From Desmonostoc geniculatum HA4340-LM1 (lineage in GTDB: Bacteria > Cyanobacteriota > Cyanobacteriia > Cyanobacteriales > Nostocaceae): a DNA stretch of 64,000 bases. Below, piece after piece: positions 24,728 through 34,532 of the stretch; the stretch's first letter is position 1; every line of letters starts with the position of its first letter. A model generated the notes under the pieces. That model saw only the letters and a program-made list of their open reading frames with translations, had not been told where the DNA came from and searched no databases. A program made the position numbers and the translations under genes. The stretch covers positions 1-64,000 of the forward strand of contig JAHHHB010000018.1 of the NCBI GenBank assembly GCA_019359545.1, in the 5' to 3' direction.

Positions 24728-27433
24728 TTACTGAGGATAAGACCGGACTAAAAACTTCTCTGCCTCAGCTTTATTTTTAATCACTCCATCTAAAGTTGCA
24801 GCCAGTAAATCATCTAACATTTGTCGATACTGCGCCCCCGGTTTATAACCTAATTTCTTTAAGTCATTACCATTTAAAATTGGCGAAATGTTAGCCAAGA
24901 CTGTCAAATAATACCATATCTGCCGCCTGATTACTTGCTGGCTTTGTAGGGCGATTAAAATTAACATTGGTAAGTCGTATTGCCGTAGAAATTGAACTAT
25001 TTTACTGGGGCGTTGACAGCCAGGTAAAGTTTCTAAAACTTCAGCTTGAGCCTTGGCTAAGTTTTGTAACCGTTTAATACCATCCTCTTGCAATTGCAAA
25101 TTTTTTGCCACTTTTGCCCGATTCTGTGGTTCTAGGTGGGCGATTAACACTTCTAAACGCATTTCCCAGTGAATCAGGGTTTGTTGGGGATCAAATCGCC
25201 GCAAACAGCGTTCTAGCAAGCGTAATTGTCGCAGTAGTTCTACATCTAGCTTCAGGCTAGGATGAATGCATTGCAATGCCCCTAAGTTATCGAGTAACTG
25301 TAAAGCCGATTTCCAATAGAAGGCTTCTAGGATGTGCTTTAATTCCGTTTTCAGTCTTGTTTGCAAAGCTGGAGTTTTGCTATTCTCTTGGGCAGTGCGA
25401 TCGTAAACGCCACTGTTGATGGCATAGCGGATAAACTCTTGTGTTTGCGGTTCAATCTCAAAGTCAAAGCGCACTGCAAAGCGCACGCCGCGATAAATGC
25501 GGGTGGGATCTTCGATAAAGCTATTGGCGTGTAAAACCCGAATTTGTTTAGCTTGTAAATCGAGTAAACCACCAAAGAAATCAAGTAATTCGCCAGCACG
25601 GGGGGAAGTCAGCCGCAAAGCTAGGGCGTTGATAGTAAAATCTCGACGATACAAATCTTGACGAATAGAACTCGCTTCAACTTCCGGATTCGCTGCTGGG
25701 TAAGGATAAAATTCTGTCCTAGCGGTAGCAATATCCACCCATAGAGAATCTAATTCTGGGTCTTTGTGCCACAGCAAAGCCGCAGTTTGAAAAGCTCCGT
25801 GAATTTCTAAACGAGCCTTAGGGTAAAGTTGTTGGAGTGCTTTTGCTAATTCCACACCAGCGCCAACATCTGCTGATTTGTGAAAGCCATCAACTACAAG
25901 GTCAATATCTTTAATCATCAAGTTGCCTACTGCACCCGCTAACAGCAAGTCCCGCACCGCGCCCCCGACAAGATAAAGATGCCAGCCCCGTTTTTCTGCT
26001 TCTTGGGATGCTGTAGTCAGCAATTGCCATAACTGAGGAGCAAAAGAAGATGACACAGAAAGATTAAGACGCTCTGAAGCAAACAGTAAACCAGTCTCGG
26101 CGTCTCCGTGCCCCCGTGTCGCCGCGCCCTCTTCATGTAATTCCCGCAACACATCAGTACGTGTGACAATACCAACTAATAGCCCATTTTCTAATACTGG
26201 TAAGCGCCCGATATCATATGTCACCATTAGCGCCTCAATTTGCGGCAGTGTCGTATCTGGTGTAATGGTTTTCAGATTCGTGGTCATGTAGCCTTTGGCT
26301 GGCGCATGACTAAACCCGTGGTGGAAGGCGATATCGAGATCCCGCCGTGAAATAATACCTACCAATTGCCCTTGGGCATTGACTACAGATAAACCAGAGT
26401 GTCCATAGCGCAATAAAATGCGCTGGGCTTCGGCAATTGTGGTTTCAGGCAAAATAGTGCGGACAGGAGAGGACATCAAGTCCCTGGCAGTGGGGGGATG
26501 GGGAATTTGCGCTTTGAAGCCCTTAAGGAGTTGTTGTAATATTGCCTGTGAATCTACTCCTCTTAAGTTCAGCGATGCAGCTTGGGAATGACCGCCACCG
26601 CCGAAGAGTTGGAATAATAGATTGAGATTTGTTTTGGGAATTTGCGATCGCCCAATTACTGTTAACCTTGAATCACCTTCACTCAAAGGATACTCATTAG
26701 CCAACAGTATGGCATCAATTTCGGTTAATTCCACGAGTTCTGAAGCTAGACTCGATAAACCAGGCACAAAATTATCTGTCTTTAAAGTTACCCAAGCTAC
26801 TGTATATCCGCGTAAACAGAGATATTCTAAATTTTCCAGCGCTTTAGTTAATAGCTGCTGCAATTGCAGAGACAATCCAGGATCGCGGTATGTAGAAATT
26901 ACTGATAAACTAGCACCTTGTTGCATCAACCAAGCCAAAGCTAAAGCATCCCGTGGTGTGGACTGGTCAAAAGTTAACGACCCCGTGTCAACATGAATAC
27001 CCAAAGCCATGACTGTGGCTTCGGCAGAAGTCAGGGAAATTTGCTGTTGTTGCAATTGCTCCACAATTAAAGTTGTGGTGGCTCCTACTGAAGAAATATG
27101 CGATCGCGTGGCCGGAATATCTGATTCTTGTCCTAAGTGATGGTCATAAACTATAATTTCTCTTATATTCGGTAAATCTAACCACTCGGCAGCTTTACCC
27201 AGGCGATCGCGCTGTTGCGTATCCACCACAGTCAAAGAGCGAATTTTTTCTGGAATCACCGAACGACGCTCAATCAGCGGATATTCATCCCGATGCAACG
27301 CTAAAAAATCGCGTACAGGAGGATGAGAGCCGCCGCTGAGTACAATCTTGCTGCCAGGTAGTAAGCGCGTTAGTCCTACCCCTGCTCCTAGTGCGTCAAA
27401 ATCAGCTGTTGTGTGGCAAAGAATTAAATCCAT
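24728..27433 (-). CDS. DHH-CBS-tRNA nucleotidyltransferase/poly(A) polymerase fusion, 901 aa
   Basis: Three modules. Residues 1-310 form a DHH/DHHA1 phosphoesterase ([45 protein letters not shown]). Residues 315-430 are two CBS repeats ([58 protein letters not shown]). Residues 465-900 are a class II nucleotidyltransferase ([47 protein letters not shown]). Such fusions in cyanobacteria and Aquificales act as A-adding or CCA-adding enzymes on tRNA 3' ends; which activity applies cannot be told here. The CBS-polymerase linker contains an in-frame short repeat (about residues 434-447, [11 protein letters not shown]). Catalytic motifs are intact. Confidence 0.92.
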   Translation of the reverse strand: MDLILCHTTADFDALGAGVGLTRLLPGSKIVLSGGSHPPVRDFLALHRDEYPLIERRSVIPEKIRSLTVVDTQQRDRLGKAAEWLDLPNIREIIVYDHHLGQESDIPATRSHISSVGATTTLIVEQLQQQQISLTSAEATVMALGIHVDTGSLTFDQSTPRDALALAWLMQQGASLSVISTYRDPGLSLQLQQLLTKALENLEYLCLRGYTVAWVTLKTDNFVPGLSSLASELVELTEIDAILLANEYPLSEGDSRLTVIGRSQIPKTNLNLLFQLFGGGGHSQAASLNLRGVDSQAILQQLLKGFKAQIPHPPTARDLMSSPVRTILPETTIAEAQRILLRYGHSGLSVVNAQGQLVGIISRRDLDIAFHHGFSHAPAKGYMTTNLKTITPDTTLPQIEALMVTYDIGRLPVLENGLLVGIVTRTDVLRELHEEGAATRGHGDAETGLLFASERLNLSVSSSFAPQLWQLLTTASQEAEKRGWHLYLVGGAVRDLLLAGAVGNLMIKDIDLVVDGFHKSADVGAGVELAKALQQLYPKARLEIHGAFQTAALLWHKDPELDSLWVDIATARTEFYPYPAANPEVEASSIRQDLYRRDFTINALALRLTSPRAGELLDFFGGLLDLQAKQIRVLHANSFIEDPTRIYRGVRFAVRFDFEIEPQTQEFIRYAINSGVYDRTAQENSKTPALQTRLKTELKHILEAFYWKSALQLLDNLGALQCIHPSLKLDVELLRQLRLLERCLRRFDPQQTLIHWEMRLEVLIAHLEPQNRAKVAKNLQLQEDGIKRLQNLAKAQAEVLETLPGCQRPSKIVQFLRQYDLPMLILIALQSQQVIRRQIWYYLTVLANISPILNGNDLKKLGYKPGAQYRQMLDDLLAATLDGVIKNKAEAEKFLVRSYPQ

Positions 27434-27992
27434 ACTTCATTAGCCATTAGAAAAGACTCAAAGTTGCCCCACCCCTAACCGGTAGAGCAGCATAGGATGA
27501 ATTTTTGGGCAGTAAGGATGACTCATACCCAACCAATAACGACTCTAAATCGCTCTTGAAAAAGGAGTCGGCAACGAATCGCCAATTTCATAAGTTTTTT
27601 CTGGTAAAATACTTCTGGTTTCCTTCACCCACATTGGTGTCTGATAAGCCTCTGTCCAGTAGCATAGCGACTATTGGTAAGCGACTCCGTTGCACAGCAT
27701 GAAAGTAAGTTGGCACATCTTGATTAATACAAATTACCAATTGGTTTGTCCGACAGCACGAATAAGCCAGTATGTCATCCAGGATAGTAAAATTTGTAGG
27801 GTACAAGGTAAGAAATCCATAGTCTGCGGAGGGGCGTCTCGTGGACTTAAAACAAAGCTCAGCAGAGCCGGAGGCGCTCCGCCTCTGGTCAATGTCCAAC
27901 GGAATACCGGGAGTCGCTGAGAAGCCCACACTGTACTGCTTGCAGTCAGTGTGGGAGTATGTCACTATTTAGCTGTATTGGGAGAAGTAAAA
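27434..27992. other. Intergenic region upstream of psbZ
   Basis: About 560 bp between the divergent nucleotidyltransferase fusion and psbZ. It contains a repeat patch at about 27830-27900 (GGAGGCGCTCCGCCTC hairpin) and ACACTG...CAGTGTGGG inverted repeats at 27929-27957. A 125-codon open frame on the minus strand (27588-27965) crosses these repeats and has no motif I recognise; I do not call it a gene. The psbZ promoter should lie here. Confidence 0.5.
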
Positions 27993-28181
27993 ATGACCAT
28001 AATATTCCAATTTGCTTTGATTGGCCTAGTTCTGTTGTCTTTTGTTCTAGTTGTCGGTGTTCCCGTTGCTTACGCCACTCCCCAAAATTGGGTTGAATCT
28101 AAAAAACTGCTCTGGCTTGGTTCTGGTGTCTGGATTGCTTTGGTACTTTTAGTTGGTTTGTTAAACTTTTTTGTCGTCTAG
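27993..28181 (+). CDS. psbZ: Photosystem II protein PsbZ (Ycf9), 62 aa
   Basis: [20 protein letters not shown] opens the protein. Two transmembrane helices (about residues 4-26 and 38-59) are separated by the conserved loop [15 protein letters not shown]. Length and sequence are standard for PsbZ, a core photosystem II subunit on the CP43 side that stabilises PSII-antenna contact. A ribosome site GGAGAAG lies 8 bp before the ATG. ribH follows 186 bp downstream on the same strand. Confidence 0.96.
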   Translation: MTIIFQFALIGLVLLSFVLVVGVPVAYATPQNWVESKKLLWLGSGVWIALVLLVGLLNFFVV

Positions 28182-28367
28182 GCAACGGCTTCGCTCTGGC
28201 GCAGACACTTAATATAAAAATTAGAGGGGCAGAAGAGCCAAGGCCAAAGGTTAAGGAAAAAAAGAGATTTTTTCCTGTTTCCTTCCTTTTCACCGTGCTT
28301 TCCTGCTCCTCTAAATTTAACTAAGAAATGTATATTGGCCAGAAGTATAGTTGATTAAGAGGCAGTC

Positions 28368-28946
28368 ATGGCAGTTTTTGAGGGAACTTTTACTCAAACG
28401 GAACCTTTGCGTTTTGCAGTGGTGATTGGTCGATTTAACGATCTGGTTACCGGAAAGCTGCTAGAGGGATGTCAAGATTGCTTGAAACGCCACGGTGTAG
28501 ACCCCAATCCCCACGGTAATCAGGTAGACTACGTGTGGGTCCCCGGAAGTTTTGAAGTGCCTTTAGTAGCTCGCCAATTAGCACTTTCCCATCGTTATGA
28601 TGCTGTAATTTGTCTTGGTGCAGTCATTCGAGGACAAACACCCCATTTCGATTACGTATCCGCCGAAGTTTCTAAAGGTATTGCCGCCGCTAGCTTTCAA
28701 ACTGGGGTGCCAGTCATTTTTGGAATTTTGACAGTAGACACTATGCAGCAAGCCTTAGAACGGGCAGGCATCAAAGGTAATCATGGTTGGGATTACGCCC
28801 TGAACGCGCTAGAAATGGCTAGTCTGATGCGGCAACTGCGTTCTAACTTGGCAGAACCATATTCTCGTAATAGCCAGTCTTTGCCACCTTCTTTTCCAAA
28901 TGCCAGCGTCGGGAATTTAACAATAGAGTCAGAAGAACTAAGTTAG
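28368..28946 (+). CDS. ribH: 6,7-dimethyl-8-ribityllumazine synthase, 192 aa
   Basis: Penultimate enzyme of riboflavin synthesis, forming a capsid-like oligomer. Signatures: [48 protein letters not shown] with the catalytic His, [25 protein letters not shown] and [11 protein letters not shown]. Family members average about 155-165 aa; here a Ser/Pro-rich tail of about 30 residues is added at the C-terminus. No FMN riboswitch is visible upstream. Confidence 0.96.
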   Translation: MAVFEGTFTQTEPLRFAVVIGRFNDLVTGKLLEGCQDCLKRHGVDPNPHGNQVDYVWVPGSFEVPLVARQLALSHRYDAVICLGAVIRGQTPHFDYVSAEVSKGIAAASFQTGVPVIFGILTVDTMQQALERAGIKGNHGWDYALNALEMASLMRQLRSNLAEPYSRNSQSLPPSFPNASVGNLTIESEELS

Positions 28947-29076
28947 TGCGTCATTGGTCATTAGTCATCTGTCCTTTACAAATAACTAATGCCCAATGCC
29001 CAATGTTCAAAAATTAAAATTTAAGGGGTTGACAATTCAAAATAAATCTGAGATATTAATATTAGATTGATGAATT

Positions 29077-29148
29077 GCGGGTATAGCTCAGTGGTAGAGC
29101 GTCACCTTGCCAAGGTGAATGTCGCGCGTTCGAATCGCGTTACCCGCT
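29077..29148 (+). tRNA. tRNA-Gly (anticodon GCC)
   Basis: 72-nt cloverleaf: acceptor GCGGGTA/TACCCGC, D arm GCTC/GAGC, anticodon arm TCACC/GGTGA with loop TTGCCAA (anticodon at 29109-29111), T arm GCGCG/CGCGT with loop TTCGAAT, discriminator T. CCA is not encoded. A terminator-like hairpin follows. Confidence 0.97.
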
Positions 29149-29158
29149 TCCCAAAAAA

Positions 29159-29190
29159 AGTTTTAGAGCCAAAAACTCTAAGACTTTTTT
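29159..29190 (+). terminator. Terminator of tRNA-Gly
   Basis: Stem AGTTTTAGAG / CTCTAAGACT (one G-U pair) with loop CCAAAAA, followed by TTTTT. Confidence 0.75.
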
Positions 29191-30160
29191 AATTGCCAGC
29201 TTGTTAGCACACAAGCCTACTGTCTCATCCGTGAGAACAACGTGAGATACAGCTTACTTGACCATTGTGGTATGCCTGGATAAAAACGAAACCTGCCTCG
29301 ACTAACGTTGACCTGCGGTTGATAAGGGTGTGACGAAAGTTGAGTTTTTGCCCATCTCCGTGGTACTGTAGTAGTAGTCCAAACCGCTAGTTGGCAGACG
29401 AGAGTAGCCCTGGTAAGCGAACTTGTCAAAGCGGAAAATAAAAAAGCTAAAGGCCACACTGAAGCTCGCAGGTGAATACTGTAGTCTCCCGCAAAACAGA
29501 GCTTCTAAGTCAATAGCTATTCGCCTATAGAAAGTAGGTGACTGCCGTGGTCTAGGCTTGACCTAGTAAACGTCTGTTGACGAGAGACACTATGTAAGAC
29601 CAACCTGTATTTCTGCAAGTAAAAAATGGCGAGCGAAACCAGAACCATACACGTTACCAAAAGCAAGTGTATGTACTTCAGGGAAAGAGTCACACGCACT
29701 GATGAGTGTTTTCGCAATTCCCACTCTGGAAACGCTTGTCAATTGCAAAGAGTAAAAATTGGGAACGATCCCGATCTAACCTTGATAACTGCATACTAAT
29801 ATATAGTGACCCGAAAGAAAATAAGGGTTTGTTATTAGGGCGTAGTTTATCAGCGTAGCCTTCGCAAACGATTTGTTTTAGGAGTGGTCGCTACGTAGGC
29901 TTAAAATTGTACCAAGTGTGTCAGCACAATGAATGCCCACAAATGCAACCACATTACCTTTGAAGCTACAGATGGAGAGAAGGAAATTTTTAAACAAGAT
30001 TGCCAGCTACGGGGAAAAACCTCAAACAGATAATCCTCTATTTATACGGCAATTACGCTACTTAGAGTCGGCCGCATCTACTGTTTGCAATTATGGCAAT
30101 GTTTGCTTCGCCTGCCTACTTGTATAAAGTATAAAGAGAGAAGCCCCCAAGGTAAAAACC
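29191..30160. other. 970-bp region without a recognised gene
   Basis: Short open frames exist on both strands but none has a recognisable motif. Composition is less AT-rich than other spacers, and several local hairpins occur (for example GGTCTAGGCTTGACC at about 29560). I checked for tmRNA, RNase P RNA and tRNA-like signals and saw none. It ends with the hairpin CCCAAGG/CCTTGGG at 30147-30166. It may hold a decayed element or an unrecognised non-coding RNA. Confidence 0.4.
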
Positions 30161-30622
30161 TTGGGATTTATTCCCGTTGTTTATGAAAAACACGCTCAAG
30201 TTATTAGAACGCTTGTGCAATCTCAAAAACCCGAAAAAATAGACTTTAATACTGAGTACCCCTGCCCCTGTCGTCGCCGGGGTCAGCTAATTCCGATTAC
30301 GTTGACAGAAGCATTTGGTTGCGATCGCTGTCAGCAAATCTTTGTAGTAGAAGATAATGGTCATGTCCTAGAACAGCTTTCTACCACCTATCCTTACAAG
30401 CGAGCTTGGCGGTGGATGGGAAATAGTTGGCATGTTGTCCATCCTCGTTTGGGAGAAAGCTATCTGCCCATAGCACTTGGCATTATTTTCGTGCTAGTGA
30501 TTATATGGCTGCCATTAGCACTGCGATTGGCAAATAGTTCCAGCATTATTGCTTGGGCAATGGTGGCGGTGCTGTTGGCCATCCTGCCTGCGCTAATGGT
30601 CTGGCTTACCTACAGACGTTAA
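30161..30622 (+). CDS. Zinc-ribbon membrane protein, 153 aa
   Basis: A soluble N-terminal part with four cysteines in CPCRRRGQLIP ... FGCDRCQQIF (zinc-ribbon-like, residues about 33-62), then WRWMGNSWHVVHPRLGESYLP and two C-terminal transmembrane helices (about 106-124 and 128-149). This is a conserved-looking cyanobacterial family of unknown function. The gene ends 4 bp before proA and probably forms an operon with it. The start is uncertain: no ATG exists in frame near the N-terminus. TTG at 30161 is used here, but it lies inside a strong hairpin (CCCAAGG/CCTTGGG). Confidence 0.75.
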   Translation: MGFIPVVYEKHAQVIRTLVQSQKPEKIDFNTEYPCPCRRRGQLIPITLTEAFGCDRCQQIFVVEDNGHVLEQLSTTYPYKRAWRWMGNSWHVVHPRLGESYLPIALGIIFVLVIIWLPLALRLANSSSIIAWAMVAVLLAILPALMVWLTYRR

Positions 30623-30626
30623 TTCA

Positions 30627-31892
30627 ATGACTGTTGAAGTTTTGGACGATCACCCCGAACCCATTAGTAGTGCCCAACGAGCGTATCAAGCTTCCCTAAA
30701 ATTGGGGATCACAAAGGGAGCAGACAGGAGTCGCGCGGTATTGGCGATGGCACAGGCGCTTGAGCGCTCATTTGACGACATTCTAGAAGCCAACACCTTG
30801 GATTTAGAAGCCAGTCGGGAAATGGCAGTGCCAGAATTGATATTAGACTGGCTGAAGCTGACTCCCACAAGGCTAGAGACGACCGTAGATATTTTACAAC
30901 GGTTGGGGGAATTATCAGATCCGCTGCGGCGCGTCAGGAATGCTGATTACCAATTGGAAGATTCCCAGAGTTACTCCCAGTTAATGCCCTTAGGAGTGAT
31001 TGGATTTATTTATGAAGCATTTCCTGATTTAGCAGCGATCGCAGCGGGTTTTTGTATCAAAACTGGCAATAGTATAATTCTCAAAGGTAGTGCTGAAGCC
31101 AGCCATTCTAACGCGGCCATTGCTTCAGTAATGCAAATTGCACTGGCGGAAGTTGGTTTACCACTAGGCTGTCTAGAACTGATCGCAGAGGAACACGGTG
31201 CTTCGATTCGGGATTTAGTCACCCAAGACGAGTACGTGAATTTAGTGATTCCCTACGGACGCTCTAGCTTGATCCAGCAGGTAGTACGACAGTCAACTTG
31301 CCCAGTCTTAAAGTCAGCAATGGGTAATTGTTACCTCTACTGGTCGCTAAATGCCAGTTTAGAAATGGTGCGCTGGATGATTATTGATAGCCATCAGAGC
31401 GAACCAGATCCAGTCAATGCCATTGAAAAAGTGCTAATTCATCGTCAAGCCTTGCCATCATCCCTAGCAGTTCTGTGGAACAGCTTAATGGAAAAAGGCT
31501 TTGAAATTAAAGGCGATGCAGAACTAGTAGAAGCCTTTCCCCAGTTGCATTTGGTGAAAGAAGGTGAATGGGGAAACCCTTATTTAACTAGGACAGTGGC
31601 TTTTAAATTGGTGGATAGCTTAGAAGCTGCGATCGCCTGGATTAATCAACACAGCAGTGGTCATGCCGACTGCATCGTTACTGAATCCTACCAGGAAAGT
31701 CGGCAGTTTGCCTTAGGAGTTAACAGTGCTTCCACCTACATCAACAGTTCCCCGCGTTTTTCTCGTAACCCCTCGCGGGGAGATTCAGTATTTCTCGGCA
31801 TGTCTAACCAAAAAGGTCATCGTCGGGGATTTATCAGCCTGGAAACCTTGACTACCGTTAAGCACATTGTTCAGGGAAATGGCAGGTTTTAA
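30627..31892 (+). CDS. proA: Gamma-glutamyl phosphate reductase, 421 aa
   Basis: NADPH-dependent reduction of glutamyl-5-phosphate in proline synthesis. ALDH-fold signatures: PLGVIGFIYEAFPD, FCIKTGNSIILKGSAEASHSN (split here), LVTQDEYVNLVIPYGRSSLI, NAIEKVLIHR and SGHADCIVTE, then NSASTYINSSPRFS. In bacterial ProA the catalytic Cys usually sits in a CN..E.LL-type context; here the equivalent segment reads PVNAIEKVLIHRQ, as in the cyanobacterial clade that lacks a recognisable Cys at that place. The assignment rests on the remaining motifs; the enzyme might be a ProA paralogue. Confidence 0.82.
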   Translation: MTVEVLDDHPEPISSAQRAYQASLKLGITKGADRSRAVLAMAQALERSFDDILEANTLDLEASREMAVPELILDWLKLTPTRLETTVDILQRLGELSDPLRRVRNADYQLEDSQSYSQLMPLGVIGFIYEAFPDLAAIAAGFCIKTGNSIILKGSAEASHSNAAIASVMQIALAEVGLPLGCLELIAEEHGASIRDLVTQDEYVNLVIPYGRSSLIQQVVRQSTCPVLKSAMGNCYLYWSLNASLEMVRWMIIDSHQSEPDPVNAIEKVLIHRQALPSSLAVLWNSLMEKGFEIKGDAELVEAFPQLHLVKEGEWGNPYLTRTVAFKLVDSLEAAIAWINQHSSGHADCIVTESYQESRQFALGVNSASTYINSSPRFSRNPSRGDSVFLGMSNQKGHRRGFISLETLTTVKHIVQGNGRF

Positions 31893-31900
31893 GAATTGGG

Positions 31901-31998
31901 ATTAGGTATTGGGGACTGGGGACTAGGAAATGAATTCTACCCAGTACCCAATCCCCAATACCCAGTCCCCAATACCCAGTCCCCAATACCCAGTCCAA
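31901..31998. repeat. STRR repeats, CCCAGTCCCCAATA type
   Basis: TTGGGGACTGGGGACTAGG is followed by several copies of CCCAATCCCCAATACCCAGT, giving complementary arms. The same repeat type is inserted in frame in the mannosidase gene at about 5098-5172. Confidence 0.85.
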
Positions 31999-32167
31999 AT
32001 CCTAAACTTAACATAATCTTAATTTCTGCTTGATCCTGGGTTGCTAATTTTCTCGTGTTTGGTTGGGCAGCAAGTGGGATAAAAGTCAAATCAAGTTATT
32101 GCTTGCACTTTTGGCACCTGAACCCCTGAAGTTTGCCAACCGTATCTAGATCTGGGTAAAGGTAAAT

Positions 32168-33739
32168 ATGGAAATTCTGGATTGTGAGCGCCTGCTAGCA
32201 AATCGGTGCAGACGGCGGAGTTTTTTGCTGGGTGCAGGATTCTTGACGGGGTTAACAGTAGCTAGCCAATGGCATCCTGTATCGGCCAATTCTCGGTTTT
32301 CTGGCTATCCGTTCAGTCTGGGTGTGGCTTCTGGCGATCCTTTACCGGATGGTGTTGTCATCTGGACAAGGCTGGCTCCCAATCCACTCTCTGGAGGTGG
32401 AATGCCATTGGTAAATGTCCCAGTGCGGTGGCAGGTTGCCCTTGATGAAAACATGAGACAGGTGGTGCGTCGAGGAACAGTGCTAGCTACACCAGAGTTA
32501 GCGCACTCAGTACACGTTGATGTCCGTGGACTAGACCCTAACCTTTGGTACTGGTATCAATTTCAAGCGGGTAGAGAAGTTAGCCCCATTGGGCGGACTC
32601 GCACAGCACCAGCATTTTATGGCTCTATCTCACAACTAAACTTTGCTTTTGTTTCTTGCCAAGACTGGCAAAATGGCTACTATACGGCTTATCGGCATTT
32701 GGCTGAGGAAAATCTCGACCTTGTGGTTCATTTAGGTGATTACATCTACGAATACGGACCACAACCTGGTGGGCCACGCCAGCATAATAGTCCGGAAATC
32801 ATCACTCTTGCCGACTACCGGAATCGCCACGCCTTGTATAAAACAGACCCAAATCTCCAAGCTGCTCATGGTGCTTTTCCCTGGATTTTCACTTGGGACG
32901 ACCATGAAGTTGATAACAACTATGCCAATTTAATTCCTGAAGATAACCAAACCCAAGAGGCTTTTAAGAAACGGCGAGCCAATGCTTACCAGGCTTACTA
33001 CGAACATATGCCTCTGCGTAGGTCTTCCCTACCTAACAAAGGAAATTTGCTACTTTATCGGCGATTCACTTTCGGTAATTTAGTTGAGTTCAATGTCTTG
33101 GATACGAGGCAGTATCGCACCGACCAACCTTGTGACGATGGACTTAAGCCTCGTTGTCCCCAAGCTTTTGCTACCAATGCTACGGTGACTGGTTCAGAAC
33201 AAGAGCAGTGGTTATTAAAAGGGTTAGACCAATCGCGATCGCGTTGGAATGCGATCGCTCAACAAACCATGTTGGCCGAGTACAATTTTAATAGTAATCC
33301 TGGCGTAGGTGTGTTCAATGTAGATCAGTGGGACGGCTACGTAGCTGCACGTAATCGGCTGTTGAGTTTTCTTAACCAGCGCCAACCCTCTAATCCAGTG
33401 GTAATTACCGGAGACATCCACTCTAGTTGGGTACACGACCTAAAGCTTGATTTTAATAACCCAAAATCAGCAACAGTAGGCACTGAGTTCGTAGGAACCT
33501 CCATTACCTCTGACTTTCCCACCGCATTTATCGCTCCAGTTCAAGCTTCCCTACGTAATAATCCCCATACTAAATTCTTTGACGGTGCCTTCCGGGGATA
33601 CGTTCGGTGTAAACTTACCCCACAAACTTGGCAAAGTGACTACCGAGTTGTATCCAGCATCGTTGATTTGAATGCCACCGTCAAAACCCTAGCTTCCTTT
33701 GTAGTCCAAAACGGACAACCAGGAGCGTATCGAAGTTAA
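32168..33739 (+). CDS. PhoD-type alkaline phosphatase/phosphodiesterase, Tat-exported, 523 aa
   Basis: N-terminal twin-arginine signal CRRRSFLLGAGFLTGLT (about residues 14-31), then the PhoD N-terminal domain (SLGVASGDPLPDGVVIWTRLAP) and the metallophosphoesterase core: FVSCQDWQNGYYTAYRHL, VVHLGDYIYEYG, FTWDDHEVDNNYA, FNVLDTRQYRTDQP and VITGDIHSSWVHDL. These blocks carry the Asp, His and Asn metal ligands of the Ca/Fe PhoD family. It hydrolyses phosphomonoesters or diesters outside the cytoplasm. It is monocistronic. A PHO box cannot be asserted by eye. TatA is encoded at 10714 in the same window. Confidence 0.92.
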   Translation: MEILDCERLLANRCRRRSFLLGAGFLTGLTVASQWHPVSANSRFSGYPFSLGVASGDPLPDGVVIWTRLAPNPLSGGGMPLVNVPVRWQVALDENMRQVVRRGTVLATPELAHSVHVDVRGLDPNLWYWYQFQAGREVSPIGRTRTAPAFYGSISQLNFAFVSCQDWQNGYYTAYRHLAEENLDLVVHLGDYIYEYGPQPGGPRQHNSPEIITLADYRNRHALYKTDPNLQAAHGAFPWIFTWDDHEVDNNYANLIPEDNQTQEAFKKRRANAYQAYYEHMPLRRSSLPNKGNLLLYRRFTFGNLVEFNVLDTRQYRTDQPCDDGLKPRCPQAFATNATVTGSEQEQWLLKGLDQSRSRWNAIAQQTMLAEYNFNSNPGVGVFNVDQWDGYVAARNRLLSFLNQRQPSNPVVITGDIHSSWVHDLKLDFNNPKSATVGTEFVGTSITSDFPTAFIAPVQASLRNNPHTKFFDGAFRGYVRCKLTPQTWQSDYRVVSSIVDLNATVKTLASFVVQNGQPGAYRS

Positions 33740-33778
33740 CAAAGCAGAATTCAGGAATCAGAATTGGTGAAAACTCCA

Positions 33779-34145
33779 CACTTGACATCCTCACCGCCCT
33801 AAAAGTGCGGTGATTCCCAAGCATTACTACTTGGGTTTCTGCTTCATAGCAACTGCCTCCACTCACAAAAAGTTTTGGTCTTATGTTCGCTCCACAGACT
33901 ATCCCCGCAAGCCCTGCGGTTCTTATGTATCGAAATCTCAACAGAGAATTCTTGTGTATTTTGATTCAAGGGTTGGACTGTCCATTGCCCTATCCTCTTT
34001 TCCCGGTCTACCGATTTTTCTTCCCCGTTGCGAAGTATCGCAAACTTTGGCGTTAGGGTTTATGTCTCCATCGTCACGGGTGGGTCATTGACCACGCCAA
34101 TTATACTATGTGTATTGCCGTCCTACAAGGACGGGGTTTCAGACC
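33779..34145 (-). mobile_element. IS200/IS605-derived non-autonomous element (PATE-like)
   Basis: One end carries subterminal hairpins CACCGCCCTAAAAGTGCGGTG (33792-33812, stem CACCGC/GCGGTG) and CCCAAG...CTTGGG (33815-33834). The other end carries CCGTCCTACAAGGACGG (34118-34134) followed by GGTTTCAG. Both are typical of IS200/IS605 ends. On the minus strand, the last TnpB-like codons (TAGLAGIVCGANIRPKLF...) run into the first end. The middle has no intact gene. About 370 bp, so it depends on a transposase elsewhere. Confidence 0.7.
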
Positions 34146-34159
34146 CAGGAGTTTCGATG

Positions 34160-34532
34160 AAAGGATGGAGTTTTAACTAAGCCCCTTCGGGGCGGGAACA
34201 GGGAATAGGGAACAGGGAACAGAAAAGAAAAAATTACCCCGTTCGCGCAGCGTCTCGTAGAGAAGCAAGGTTTTAAGCCTCGCCCCTAGTGGGCGACAGA
34301 ATCCTTGTCTCACGGGGTAGGTCCAAACCCCACCCGCAAGTGGCGTGGCTTAATTCTCCCTGTTAAGAGCTCCCCGTTCCCTATTCCCCTTCATCCACAT
34401 TCCCAAGACGCGATCGATCGTCGTCTCTACGAAAGATTGATTATTCTAGAGACGGCGATTTACCCTTGTCTCTTGCTCTTGGTTTAACCTAGCATTAATT
34501 TGGAGTTTAAAAACATACCCCACTCCCCAAAT
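34160..34532. repeat. Repeat-rich spacer, GGGAACAGGGAATA type
   Basis: GGGAACAGGGAATAGGGAAC (34194 onward) and CCCCGTTCCCTATTCCCC (about 34373-34390) are complementary and flank GTTCGCGCAGCGTCTCGTAGAGAAGC (split text) at about 34240-34266, a common short repeat. AGAGACGGCG and CGTCGTCTCT also pair near 34417-34457. No gene seen. Confidence 0.65.

Noticed and set aside
27588..27965. 125-aa open frame on the minus strand upstream of psbZ
   Set aside because: It crosses short inverted repeats, has no recognisable domain, and would occupy the psbZ promoter region. Left uncalled.
29191..29930. tmRNA, RNase P RNA or group I intron
   Set aside because: No tRNA-like ends, no GAGGAAAGTCC-type core, and no convincing set of group I core elements were found.
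34305..34487. 60-aa open frame
   Set aside because: Lies in repeat-derived text (GGGAACAGGG/CCCTATTCCCC); no motif or ribosome site.
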